Assembly: GCA_038501785.1 (NCBI GenBank)
Contig: JBAMJR010000067.1
Span: 231,001 to 295,000, forward strand
Length of the DNA stretch: 64,000 nucleotides
Source: Myoxocephalus aenaeus
Taxonomy: Eukaryota; Chordata; Actinopteri; Perciformes; Cottidae
Reading direction: 5' to 3'
The translations under genes and the position numbers were made by a program. Numbering within the stretch: position 1 is the first letter of the stretch; each line of letters starts with the position of its first letter. The notes under the pieces are model-generated. The model saw only the letters and a program-made list of their open reading frames with translations, did no database searches and was not told the DNA's origin. Below are positions 35,279 through 47,245 of the stretch, piece after piece.

Positions 35279-37574
35279 AAACTTTGAGAGCAACTTTTGC
35301 TCGCGTAGTGATGTAAAAGCGCTCGTCAAAGTAAATTATGCACTCGGCTGTTTGATTTGCGCGCTCTCGTTGAGCTCTTGCGCGCTCTCGTGGAGCTCAT
35401 TTGCGCTCTCTAGTTTTGATTTGCCTCCATATACCAGGGCGACCCCTGCTGGCGTGATTACACCAGCGGTCACGTTAACCGAATATTTTCCGTCATTGAC
35501 GGATTTAATGACGGAAAAATCAAAATGCTGCACGTCGAATTGACGGACTGGAGACCCTGGAACGTGTCTGCTAGTACAGGTCACCGAGCGGTGCCAGTGA
35601 AGCTGCGGCACTGCTGCATATAAAGCGCATTATGTGCGATTTTCCCCGTTGAAGTGAGTGCTTGTAGGAATCGGTAAATCCCACATTCAGAGAGTCCGGT
35701 AAGTCCAGTCTCCAGTGTGGCAGCAAAGCGCGGGTTCAGCCTTCAGAACTAAATTAAAAAAGACCACGAGAGGTCGTCTGTCTGAGGGAAATATGGGGGG
35801 AAATCATTCATCTGCTTCGTGTGTGTTGACATTAAAAGTGATCGCACGGTCGGTGTTGTGTTGGTGCTTTTCCCATATTAACAAACAATCCATAATCTTG
35901 TTTGGTATATTGATTATTGAAAAACACAAACACACACATAGATGCTAGATGAAATCCTTTCCAAAATTCAAAACATGTTTTAAGCCAACGACATATCCCA
36001 CTTCAATCCATATTTGTTTGGCCTTGAGGGCTTTCAAAGAAACAGTTTCACTGCGGTCAAAATCTCTTTCAATTGCTGCAGGAAGGCTCGCAACTGCATG
36101 AACAGAAATTCAAAACTTCATCCAAAAAGCTCAATAGAAGCATGAATGTAAAAAAAGAAATCACATTACTAGTGGGTGTACTTGACATTAAATACAGCTA
36201 CTAGGTTAATGTAATTTGTTTGTTTCACATTTATAGATCCAGCTAGCTTTGTATGAACACTTTTTTCTTCTCATTGCACACACACATCGAACAGCCGGCC
36301 GGCCGTGAAGAGATATTCGCTGAATTAGACAAAAAGTGCATTTGTTTAGAATCGCTGACTCCGCCTTTAAATACGCATTCAGTCTCTGTCTTACTATAAT
36401 GTTTTTTTGTTTTAATGATGGGTAATAATAGATCATGATGGAGTTTTTGCAACACTGTCAATGGGAAAGTAACACATGCAACACTGGATTACACCGATTC
36501 TGTATGACATGGGACGTACTGTATGAAGTTGAATTTATAATGTTCCTCTGTGTCTTTGGTATGTCTGTGCTGTACCAAGATCTTCTCTGACATTAGATTT
36601 GTAATGTAATAAACCTTATTTCAGGTTTTCCACATCATGTATGTAATAACCATGCTGCTCAAGAAACAAGACCCTTCAGGACTAATTATTTGAGTATTAA
36701 TAATCATTACACTGGTACTTTGACTACCCCTGGTTTTAATATAACACTGGGCTCTGTTTTGAGAATTGTTGTCAGCTCCAACTGCTTTGCGTTTGTTGTG
36801 TTTATCTGTTGCACCAAAAAAGTCCAGTGTGAATAAATAATAAGTGCAAGTTGGTATTCCTTGCCTGCACAGAAGCCCCCATGGGACGGTACATTTTCAG
36901 CTTCGGTTGCTATTTTAGCAGAACTAGACAGCAATGTTTACCGCATAACAAGATAATAAAATGGATAATGAACACTTTTAGGCATGGATACATCGTCGGT
37001 TTGACGGAAAACAGATTCAGACAACGCGAACATTGTTATGAGACTTACTTATGTAAATAAAGAAGTGAGCAAATGAAGACAGGGACCATACGAAAGAGCA
37101 CCCAAATTAACTCTGAAAAAGAACAGCTCCGCATTTCATGCTTGAACTGCTGTCTGTTCTCATACTGAACCTCAAACAACATGTTAGAATTCTAAATTGA
37201 ACAAGCTAATGAGCCGACCAAAACTACTGTGGAACCAACTAGAGCTTGGAACTCTAAGTAATAATAACCGTCTTCCCTTCAAATGAGGAAAGGCCAGTTT
37301 GTTGTTTGTGATACAGATAAATTGAAAAATGAGTTTGCATTTATTGTTCCTTTGTGGGGTCACATAGGCTGAGACTGCTTGCACCCATGTCCTTCACTTG
37401 AACTAATTTCTCACTTTTCAAGACCTTTCATCACTCATGGCCACAGCAGGAAATTCACCAGCTTTTATTTGATGTTGGCTTTGCATCACGAGAAACAGAT
37501 CGTTTTAACGCATTGCAACCGCAGTTTGTTCTGCATTCAGTTAGACCTACTTCTTTCTGATGGATAGACGTAGT

Positions 37575-37660
37575 CATCTGTATACCAGGAGGCATCCTGA
37601 TCAGGTGCCTGAACCACCTCAGCTGGCCCCTTTCAACACTATGGACTCAACTCCGAGCTC
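37575..37660. repeat. Small LINE fragment of the same family as 15937-16463
   Basis: GGAGGCATCCTGATCAGGTG and CCACCTCAGCTGGCCCCTTTC match the abhd4-intron LINE around 16175-16220. Confidence 0.75.
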
Positions 37661-38450
37661 CCTTAAACCAAAGGTGTAGTTATGGATTCAGACCTCAACC
37701 TGAACTGCCATATCAAGACAATTACAAAATCAGCCTAATATCACCTCAAGAATATATCAAGGGTTAGAGGACTTATGTCTCAACAGGATTTGGAGAAACT
37801 TGCATTTATCTTCAGTAGACTTGACTACTGTAACGGTGTGTTCACAGGCCTCTGTAAAAAGTCAATCAGAAAGCTGCAGATGATTCAGAACGCTGCAGTT
37901 CGAGTCCTCACTAAGACCAGGGAAGTGGATCACATCACTCCAGTTCTGAGGTCTTTGCACTGGCTTACTGTCAAACAAAGAATTGACTTCAAATTCCTGC
38001 TGCTGGTTTATAAAGCACTGAATGGTTTAGGGCCTAAGTATGTTTGTGGTATACTGCTACCTTATGAACCATCCCGGCCCCTCAGGTCATCTGGGACGGG
38101 TCTATTTTCTGTTCCAACAGTCAGAACTAAACATGGAGAAGCAGCGTTCAGCTTTTCTGCTCCACACATCTGGAACAAGGTTCCTGAAAGCTGCAGGTCT
38201 GCTGAGACCCTCAGCTCCTTTAAATCCAGATTGAAGACTTTTCTGTTTGCTGTTGCCTTTAATTGATCCAGATTCAATTGCTGCATCTCACTACTGCATT
38301 TTATTTCTGCACTGCAACTTTTATTCAATTTTAATTTTTAATTTTGCTTTTTGACTATTTTAATGTTTTCTTAACTGTTTTTAAATCCTGTTTTCTCTGC
38401 ATTATGTTTTGATGCTTTTAATGGCCTTCTCTAAGGCTGAACCGCCCTCA
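37660..38450 (+). mobile_element. LINE fragment, reverse-transcriptase C-terminus (L2/jockey-like)
   Basis: The open frame to 38266 (from 37775, extendable upstream in frame as far as VMDSDLNLNCHIK) contains IFSRLDYCNGVFTGL, QMIQNAAVRVLTKT, HITPVLRSLHWLTVKQRIDF and AAFSFSAPHIWNKVPE. These are hallmark segments of the C-terminal half of a jockey/L2-type reverse transcriptase. 163 codons are uninterrupted after the last Met, and the 5' part is missing. Confidence 0.9.
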
Positions 38451-39689
38451 AACAGTCTCGTTAATTCAAACCAGACGTCAGTCATCTGGATAATTGCGCG
38501 TGTACGCTCATCTTCAAAAGGGGAAAAACACAGATGACATGATCATCAAATGCTACAATGGCAAATAATATCAGAGAAAGAGTGTCTCTTTTCTCCGTGG
38601 AGGAGCAGGAGATGATCATGACTACATATGATGAATTTAAGACCATAATCATGACAAAGACTAATGGTGCGTTCACATCCAAAGCGTAGCGAATATTCGC
38701 AACACTTCCTGTTGTGAACGCAGCATAACGCCGCCTCCGCTGGTCGGGCTAGAGTCACATAAGCATCGCAAAATATCAGACAAGTTAAATGTGTAAGTGT
38801 GTTAAATGTATCGGCTAATTTTAAGTGCGTCATCACCCAAATCAATCAGATTATATTTATTTAAATGTGCCTGCTGACAATAGTATACAAATTAATATAT
38901 ACTTGTGAGGATATATGTACTGTATATGCGTATGTATCATGTACTATATATGTGTTTATACATGTATGTATATATTATCATATAACTAGGAGTTTGAATA
39001 TGTGTATGGGCGGATCAGTATGTATGTATTATTATATATCATCAGAAATTCATTCAATTGAATTAGTGAAAAGAAATTGTGTGTGATTCTCTGTATTCTT
39101 ATCACGAGTCCACCTTAATCATTTTCTACAATAATGATATGTATGGTGTACTAATAACACTGTCATATAATTATGAGTGCTTTAACACATCCATAAGTTT
39201 CTTAAGCGCTAAATAAATGTTACGAACAGCACGCCATGCAGCGGCTTTCCTGATGTTCTCCGCATCGCAGACACTGTACAAAGCTCAAGGCTATCATCTA
39301 GTCTGTGAGACACTGTGATCTAGTCTGCATACAGTATGTGAGACGGTTGATGCTCTGCTATGCCTGTGGTGTTCAATGTACGGCTCGAGGAGGTCTCGTA
39401 AATGATTCCTTGTCGGTAGAATCGATAGCGCTCGTACAGGAAGTCATGATGATGTGAAAACGGTTCTTGGCGATCTGGAAGAACTCTCTCCCTATAAAAC
39501 TAATATAACTCATATCGCTCCTTCATCAATGAGGAAGGGAGCTGCCTTTTTTGTCCGGTGGGAGTGGCCAAACTTGCTTTGTGTACAGGCATTTTGCCAT
39601 GTATTTATTAATGACTTAGTTTTATGTCCGTGTACTTTTGTAATATGTGAAGTTCTCAATAAAGTTCTTGAAATAAAATAAATCACCAT

Positions 39690-40740
39690 TTCCCCACCGT
39701 TTGAGACGGCTCTGTACAAATTCCGAGATACTTGAACTCCCTTGTATGGGGCAGTGCCTCACTCCAAACACGGAGGGCACAATCCACGGTTTTCTGGCAG
39801 AGAACCATGGCCTCAGATTTGGAGGTACTGAGTCTCATCCCGGCTGCTTCAAACTCGACTGCAAACTGTGTGCTGAATGGTACGGTCTGATAGAGCCAAC
39901 AGAACCACTCATCTACAAAGAGCGGTGATACTCCGATAATTAATTACACTCTCTGGTCCCTTTTTACTGAAATGGTGACCACTACCGTGGTCGCCCACTC
40001 CACAGGCGCTGTCCCGGACTTCCAATACGACACTGAAGAGGCATGTCAGCCATGACAACCCAAAGATGTCCAGAGCCTTCTGCATCTCAAAGCAAACTCA
40101 TCCACCCATGGCATCTTGCCGACAATGAGCTTTTTGACGACCTCAGTGACCTTTGCCATGGATATGGATGGTTCTTCCCTTAAGTCTTAAAATTCTGGCT
40201 CCTCCACAGAGGACGAGTTGATTGGGTTCAGGACTTCCTCAAAGTGCCCTTTCCCCTGCAATTCTCCTCCCCTGCGGAACACAGCCTGAGCCAAGCCCTG
40301 CTTTCGCTTTATGGGTTGTCTAACGGTTTGCCTGAACTTCTTAGAGGCCAATTAAAAGTCCTGCTTAATTGTCTCCCCCCGCATCCAGATTTTTAATTTT
40401 GGCATCCACCGCAGCTGCAGCCTGTCTGGCCAACCGGTACCCGTCTGTGTATTTCGGAGACCCTGGGGCCAGCAAAGTCCGAAAGGCCGCCTTCTTTAAC
40501 TTGATCGCCTTGATCGCCTTAACCGCTGGTGTCCACCAACCACAATGCCTAGCAGCGGCTTCCACAATGGAGGCTTTGAACATGGCCCACTCGGATTCCA
40601 CGTCCCCAGCCACCCCATGGGAGGTGGGAGTTGAAGACCTTACGGACAGGGGCTTCAGCTCCCATTCACCCTCACTACACCTTTTGGTTTTACCACCTCT
40701 GTCCGACAGCTTCTCCCTCCTTCTGATCCAACTCAACATC
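39690..40740 (-). mobile_element. Antisense LINE fragment (middle part of a non-LTR ORF)
   Basis: The minus-strand frame 40739-40365 contains WWTPAVKAIKAIKLKKAAF, RTLLAPGSPKYTDGYRLAR and QAAAAVDAKIK, a stretch common in fish non-LTR polyproteins upstream of the reverse transcriptase. The same unit continues to about 39690 with several stops. Decayed. Confidence 0.75.
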
Positions 40741-41274
40741 AGTCAAGACATACACAGCAACAACATCAACATCTCCCGACCGAACACCACCACAGTTGAA
40801 TTTCAGACTGCATGCACGTCAGCCCAACATTGTCGACAACAGAGCAGCTGATATCTGTAGCGAGAGCAACAAGCTAGTGTACTGCGTGGAGCCGTCTCAG
40901 CTCCACGCACGAAGTGTGTGTCTGCCATCCGTGAAACAGAGATCAGAGGAGAGAAGAGAAACAAGCCCAACAGCAAAACAGTTAAGAATCACTGAGGTGA
41001 AATAAAACCAAACTCCCGATTATTTTCTTTCCCTTCGAAGCAGAGTCGTTGACACCCACACCACAATACATCTTTAACCATTTCCACACCTCCACTTAAC
41101 AGGTAAGAGCAGCCACGCAGAGAGCAGTGCAGCTGCAGCCGCTGAGCTGCTGTGGCTCGTAGCACCGTGGTGTCCGCACAGAAAGCATTGCTGCTGCTGC
41201 GGCGGCGGCGGCTCACCAACTGTCAGCCCTCAAAAGATCTTTTCCACTGTGTGTGTGATTTACACAACACTCCT

Positions 41275-41700
41275 GTTCTATTCCATTCTATTCCACTGTG
41301 CTGCATTCTAATTTATCATGTTCTATTTTATTGTATTCTGCTTTGTTGTATAATGTATTGTATTCCATACTATTGTACTGTGTTCCATTCCATTATGTTC
41401 CAGGTTATTGTATTCTGCTCTATATTTGGTTATATTTTATTATATTATGTTCTATCCTATTCAGTTATATTAAAATCTGTAACATTTTATTCTATTCTGC
41501 TCATTTCTATTGTATTCTTATTGTTGATATAATATATTCTATTATTCTCTGTTCTATTCTGTTCCATTTATTTTATTCCATTCCATTCTGCTGTGTTCAA
41601 TTTCATTCCATTCTATCTTATACTATTCTACAAATGTGTTTTGCTCTGTTCAATTACGTTCTACTCTATTCTGTTTTATTCTATGTATTGTGTTTTATCA
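41275..41700. repeat. Degenerate pentanucleotide repeat, TTCTA/TTCCA type
   Basis: The stretch is built from variants of ATTCTATTCC, giving long spurious Tyr/Ile/Leu/Cys-rich open frames. The unit is strongly diverged. Confidence 0.85.
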
Positions 41701-41860
41701 CATCTACTCTCTGTAGCCCACTCTAGTCTAGGTGAGGGCCACCAATGTGTTGATGTTACAGGGACTTAGTCATTAATCTAAATGCATTTCAAGGGGAATC
41801 AGTTCTGCCACTAGATGGAGGTCAACCCTTTATGAAATATGTTCTTTCTGTTATATATCG

Positions 41861-41863
<3 letters not shown>

Positions 41864-41948
<85 letters not shown>
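41864..41948. repeat. (TG)n microsatellite
   Basis: Uninterrupted TG array of about 42 units, immediately left of the hAT element at 41981. Confidence 0.98.
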
Positions 41949-41949
<1 letters not shown>

Positions 41950-42285
41950 TTTTCATGCTCTAAGAAATGTTCCCTTTACCCAGTGGTGTATAAAGTACCC
42001 AAAAGCCGTACTTGAGTAAAAGTAAAGATACTCTACTGGAAAATTACTCCAGTAAAAGTAAAAGTCACCTATTAAAATACTACTTGAGTAAAAGTCTTAA
42101 AGTATCTGATATTTTCTGTACTTAAGTATCAAAAGTATTTTTCTGATATAAAATGTACTTAAGTATTGAAAGTAAAAGTACAAGTACATGCTTTTAATAA
42201 AAAAGCAATGGGTCAGAATTTTGAGAATTATGAAGTTTATTCTTTTAAGTGCTGTGGCCACCGTGACCAAGGGCAAGGAGTTGTG

Positions 42286-42333
42286 TTGAACATAATATAT
42301 ATGGTTATTAATAACCATATATATTATGTTCAA
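42286..42333. repeat. Perfect 48-bp palindrome without loop
   Basis: The left half TTGAACATAATATATATGG followed by TTATT is mirrored exactly by the right half. It lies within the outer hAT element. Confidence 0.98.
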
Positions 42334-42463
42334 CATAATATATTGTACCTAAGTATACTTTTGCATCTACTATGAACTTATCATCGTAATTCTCCAAAAA
42401 GCAATATGACACTATGAAGGAGTTGTAACAGTGTGGTTATAAGTATGCTCATTCTGCCCGGTA

Positions 42464-42560
42464 ACGGTCCGTGGGTCCCTTGGTACCGGGCCCCTTGGTA
42501 CCGGGTCCCTTGGTACCGGGCCGTGGGGCCCTTGATACCAGACCCCTTGGTACTGGGCCG
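42464..42560. repeat. Short GC-rich minisatellite, unit about 17 bp
   Basis: About five or six degenerate copies of CCCTTGGTACCGGGCC or variants. The repeated GGTACC gives evenly spaced 6-bp palindromes. A related motif (CCGGTCCGTGACAG) returns near 43875 at the other side of the nested insertion. Confidence 0.85.
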
Positions 42561-42873
42561 CACAGAAAGAATGAATGAAAAATGTAAGTTAAATTAAAAA
42601 AGTCCGGAAAAATGTTTTATTATGAAAAATGACCAGATACATCCGTCTGTGGTGACCTCAGACGGAACCTCTTGACACATGTCAATATGTTACGTTACCC
42701 TAAAAATGAAACTTAAATCTGTTTCAACTCTGCCGGTGTTCTGGATTAAAACCAAGGCAAAGTATCCTGAGATCGCCAAAAAAGCATGAAAACCTGCTTT
42801 CATTTCAACATTCTGTCTTTGTGCAGCGCGTTATAAGTTAAGCAGTAGACTGGACTAAAGGTTTAGTTAGGAG

Positions 42874-43807
42874 CAGGGGCGTTTATAGGATTGAAAGAAA
42901 GGGGGGGCTTAGCCCCAAGGGAACTAGCATGTTTACGCGGACAGCGCGCAGCAATTTGTTTTAGGGCCCATTTGGGGCCGCGGATATTACATTACATTAC
43001 ATTTAGCTGACGCTTTTATCCAAAGCGACTTACAATAAGTGCATTCAACCATGAGTACAAACTCAGAACAACAAGAAAGTACAATTTATCCAATAAAGTT
43101 AAACCACAAAGTGCTGCTAAAGTGCTACTACGGCGCTACTTTCCCTATTCGAAGTGTAGTCGAAAAAGTAGTGTTTTTAGTTTGCGGCGGTAAATGTAGA
43201 GACTTCCTGCTGTCCTGATGTCAATGGGGAGCTCATTCCACCATTGAGGAGCCAGGACAGCAAACAGTCTTGAATTGAGTGTTTAGCTCGCAGTGACGGA
43301 GCTACAAGCCGATTGGCAGAAGCGGAGCAAACGAGCTGGGGTGTACAGTTTTACCATGTCCTGGATGTAGATTGGACCCGATCTGGTCGTAGCACGGTAT
43401 GAACTTTTCTCAAATAACGAGAGAGAAATAAAAGACGGATAAACTACCTTTCATATCCAATGGATGGAGAATGGACCGGACAGTGTCAACTTTTGAGTTG
43501 TTTACTTATTTTATTTTGAGCAGAAGGGAATAAGATTTTGATCAACATTTACATCTATTTTGTTGTCTGTGTAGTTTTTACAAACCAGTGATATTTTATG
43601 CTCATTTGGACACTATCACTGAGATAAAGATGAACTAGTTCAGTGTCAAATATACCATGTGAGAAACAATAGTTTAATTTAATGACATCACAAAAATAAA
43701 AATAAAAATAAAGATTTTTTTTGTTTTCAAGCCAAATTATTTGGGGGGGCTAAAGAACATTTTAGGGGGGCTTCAGCCCCCCTAAAACGGGCCTAACGAC
43801 GCCCCTG
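42874..43807. mobile_element. Nested hAT-like element (934 bp) with exact 8-bp target duplication
   Basis: Ends CAGGGGCGT... and ...ACGCCCCTG are inverted copies, flanked by GTTAGGAG at 42866-42873 and 43808-43815. It lies inside the 41981-44247 element, so it inserted later. Its inner ends are G- and C-rich (GGGGGGGCTTAGCCCC and GGGGGGCTTCAGCCCCCC). A further old repeat (42986-43110, with TTTATCCAAAGCGACTTACA) is nested in it. No coding frame. Confidence 0.92.
42986..43420. repeat. Common fish interspersed repeat inside the nested hAT
   Basis: ACATTTAGCTGACGCTTTTA followed by TCCAAAGCGACTTACAATAA is a block I know to be very widespread in teleost genomes. The following part (AGGAGCCAGGACAGCAAACA) belongs to a repeat of unknown class. 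The exact limits are unclear. Confidence 0.6.
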
Positions 43808-45129
43808 GTTAGGAGTAGACTGGACATAACGAACACACGTCAGGTGTCGTTGTTTCCTGTCTCTCCGAGGTCGGACCCGGTCCGTGACAGTTTGGTCTTC
43901 ACGTTACCGGCCCGTGACGCATAAAGGTTTGGGAGCGCTGGACGAGAGGATGTAGAGGGCTAATGCAGAATATTGTGATTCGCAAAACCTGCTTCGTGGA
44001 GTCTGTGTTCCACCACAGTCCCGGATGTGTTTTTCTTTCTTTCTAGAGATAGATTTGATTTTGTAGCGAGTAACGAAGGTTTCAGGGGAAATGTATCGGA
44101 GTAAAAGTACCAGTTTTCTTTGCAAAATGTAGTGAAGTAAAAGTAAAAGTAAACAGAAATATAAATAGTAAAGTAGAGTACATATATCCCAAAAAACTAC
44201 TTAAGTACAGTAACGAAGTATTTCTACTTTGTTACTATACACCACTGCCTTTACCTAACCAAACACTTCAGACAATCTGAAGAAAAGAAAACTGACAAAA
44301 AGCCAGAGTCTGTTGCTTTTCACCACTGAGTTTTTGTACAGAAAAATACAGGCTTTAAACATCTTAGCATTCATGCATTTTCGGTTCAAGATGAAAACAT
44401 TCCAATTCTTGCTCATGCATTAGGAATTGTATTTCAGTGATGGTTCCCTTGAGTCTTGGCATTTCAGGGCATCAATAATCAATACATTCGTACTCTCCTC
44501 GTGCACGGCTGCTGCGGATAATGAGGCATCAGTGGGAAACATGAAGGGCCAGCATGAGGCATAAGTGACTCTTCAAGGCTGTGTGACAATCGGTATGAAG
44601 GCAAAGCGTTGCACAAGCATGATCCTCATTAAATACTGCATTATTCGTGTTCACCCAAATGTAATATGACTATAAGTTATCTGAAGATGAGAGTATACTG
44701 CTGTTTTGGGGATGATGGTGGCTGTCCATAAACCAATGTAAAACCTTAGTAGCAGGAGTAGTGTTCACGGCAGAACTACATGTTCATAGGCATTCATATT
44801 TTTGCACGTTGTAAAGCATGATTTCATTTGTGTAGTGTATCTTGGTTCAGCTGCTCTATCACAGATCGACCATAAGCTGCGTGGAGAAAGAGGCATAATT
44901 TCCCCCCAGTGTTTCTATAGTAACGGCCGCTAAAAAAGCAAAAATAAAAAACAAAGCGAACTGGTACCAAGTTGCTGGATCCTGTTCAAACATGAGATCT
45001 ACCGTGACTAACCGGAGTGCCTCTCACCAGCGGAGAGGATGGAAATGAAGGGCACAGGCTGGTCCCCAGTGTACTGCCCTGTGCATGTTACATTCTGAAT
45101 TAATATGACGGAAAAAAAGTATTTGCCAT

Positions 45130-45172
45130 GTAGGGTATTGTCTCCCTGAGCAGACAATGAAGTCGCTCTTCC

Positions 45173-45246
<74 letters not shown>

Positions 45247-45420
45247 CCGAACTTCACCTTGCTTTGTCGACATAGAGCCGGGGTGGCTGTGCGTGCTTTT
45301 AGTGCATGTTAGTGAGTGTGCCCCACTGATTAGCCCGCGGCCACGCTCTGCACTTGATCTCAAAGGGCGGATTAGCTCTGTCAGCACTGTTAGCAACAGT
45401 ATAGCTATAAACTATGAGCC
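45130..45420. repeat. Second copy of the 4210-4505 dispersed repeat
   Basis: CAATGAAGTCGCTCT, then CCTTGCTTTGT, GCATGTTAGTGAGTG and CTCTGTCAGCACTG are in the same order as at 4228-4470, with a TG array inserted or expanded. Confidence 0.75.
45175..45243. repeat. (TG)n microsatellite
   Basis: Uninterrupted TG array within a dispersed repeat copy; the sister copy at 4250-4265 has only TGTGTCTGTGTTG here, so the array grew after the copies separated. Confidence 0.98.
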
Positions 45421-47192
45421 ACAAGCTGGCCGTCGACACAGCAGTCGAGAAGCAATCAAAATGCCCCCCAGTCTCGGCTCTTGCACCTTTGAAAAGGTGC
45501 ATCTCCAAAGTGAACTTTATATCAAACCTACTTTCTACTACCCCTCCTTCCTTCCTTCCTTTGAACATGAGAGCAGTGACAACAGTAGGATTGGAAACAA
45601 CAGCTAAGAAAATAAATTGATTTGGAAAATCTCCATTTCAAACCAGCTGTTCATGTGGATGCACCTTGTGGGGACAAACATGCATTATTGTTGTGTTTAC
45701 TTTAATTTGTTCTAGCTTCAGCATGACCTGATGTAAAGCCTTTCATTCTGTAAAGAAATATCCAATGCAGCTTTATTTCAGCTCAGACAGCACCTTGAGA
45801 CTGAAATGACCTGCTTCATAAAGGACAATACATGTACACTGTCCAGACACTTTCCAGTCTGAAAAAGACAATGTTCATCTTCATTATGCTAAAGAAGAAT
45901 GATAGAATACATTCTATATCTGTGTTTTATGAAAGGTGCTATATCACTTTTACCGAAATACTTTTTATGAAAGGTGCTATATAAATAAAAGAAATACAAT
46001 AAAGTTATTATTACAACAAATGGAGGATGCTGGTATATAGATGGTTGGACTGGATGGAGGTTTTTATTTCTACACAATTACTTTGATTTAATCATTTTCT
46101 AAAGTAAGTGTGGATTCTAGGGTGATTGTATTTAGTTTTATTAATGGTTTGTTTTGAGAGTAATAGTCAAAGAGGACCAATGATTGATCCCTGAGGATCA
46201 CCACAATGTGCCTTGCACATGCTAAGAGGATGCAGAATATAACATGTACTAATACAGAGGCAATGGATGAGGGGTAATCTTCTACTACCAATGAGATTTT
46301 CTTCACAGCACAGAGGATGCCAAGAGATTTGCATGGCATTTCTATTATACATGCTGCATCTACACAAACTTAAATGTCAGCTTGATTTGAGATATGTCAG
46401 CGCTGTGCTGCAGACTGAAGCCATCAAGACAAAAAGAAACATATATATTGTTTGGGTAAAGGGTAACACTTTCTCCAAAGCCTGTTTATTAGTGATTCAC
46501 AATGAGTATCAGTCCAAATGTCAAAGAATCAGGAATTGGCATCTCCATGACAACTGAGCAAACTCGTTGATGAAGATGAGGTGGAAGGCCCTGGAGCAAG
46601 ACAGCAAGCGGCCCTTGAGTTAGTTCTTTTAAAACATGTGTTATGGTCTTTTGTTTCAGGTAAAACAATAGCAAGTATTCCAGTTCAGCTCTGATAGAGG
46701 ATGTTTTATTCCCAAAACACCTTGTGCCACAAGAGGCATTTTGTTTGCTGTTCACCCGCTCACCTGAACTGTTTCACACTTGGCGGCCGTATTGCGGAGG
46801 ACCCGAGGTCGTGCAGTGTTAAATTTGGTGCAATTTGGACATGTTTATAATCAATAAACTTTGAATAAACAAGCGATTTGTCTCTGTTTAGCAGCGGGGA
46901 CAGGGCTCCGAGTCAAGCTGAAGTGGGCAACAGAAATCTTCTTTACTTCCCTGGAGTCAAAAAGCAATGAGTGGCTGTCTACAACACCGCAAGCAGCAAT
47001 AAAAAGGGCACGATACTTTCACAACAAAGCAAGCGACAATACCGGGAGCCAACCGGCCAATATATATATATATGAAAGCTAGGGTTGGTAATGTATTTCA
47101 AAAACACTTTTTGATATGTTCATTATCACTCTCATAACTCACTGACAGCAATCTGACAGCAATCAATAAATCAAACGCTCACAAGTGACAAG

Positions 47193-47245
47193 AAAAAGAA
47201 GAAAATAGCCATGGTGACAATCACCATGGCTATTTTCTTCTTTTT
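47193..47245. repeat. Perfect 25-bp inverted repeat, loop 3 nt
   Basis: The arms 47193-47217 and 47221-47245 are exact reverse complements (GAAAATAGCCATGGTGA in the left arm). Confidence 0.97.

Larger units (their letters stand above)
30901..35420. mobile_element. Composite inverted-repeat (foldback-like) element with GC-rich subterminal arms
   Basis: The outer ends are inverted copies: 30901-30950 (AAATGAGCTCCACGAGAGCG) against 35351-35420. Inside, a GC-rich block at about 30961-31230 recurs inverted at about 33175-33375. Next to that, 33419-34110 is the inverted partner of 34820-35278. The left inner arm carries about 228 nt (33666-33893) absent from the right arm. A LINE 3' end (about 31590-32350) sits between the GC-rich blocks. 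No transposase was recognised, so the element looks non-autonomous. The family is unknown, and the outer boundaries lack a clear target duplication. Confidence 0.7.
35421..41274. other. Gene-poor intergenic stretch with LINE debris
   Basis: No host gene recognised. It contains LINE fragments (37575-38450 and 39690-40740) and otherwise AT-rich unique sequence. The open frames found here belong to the LINEs or are short and unlike any known protein. Confidence 0.5.
41981..44247. mobile_element. Tol2-like non-autonomous hAT element with exact 8-bp target duplication
   Basis: Left end CAGTGGTGTATAAAGTACCC, right end ACTATACACCACTG, both followed inwards by AAGTAAAAGT-rich sequence as in Tol2-type hAT elements. 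The flanks are identical 8-mers CCTTTACC (41973-41980 and 44248-44255). No transposase frame is present. It contains a 48-bp perfect palindrome, a GGTACC-based minisatellite and a second hAT element (42874-43807). Confidence 0.93.

Noticed and set aside
40365..40739. Minus-strand frame of 124 codons as a host gene
   Set aside because: Its KKAAFRTLLAPGSPKY-type sequence is that of a common fish non-LTR retrotransposon, and the surroundings are decayed copies of the same element.
41152..41726. Two overlapping long open frames of more than 120 codons
   Set aside because: The frames come from a degenerate TTCTA/TTCCA repeat and have the matching biased composition (Tyr, Ile, Leu, Cys).
42464..42560. 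Regular repeat-spacer-like array that might suggest CRISPR
   Set aside because: Units are degenerate and contiguous with no unique spacers, and the context is a eukaryotic transposon.
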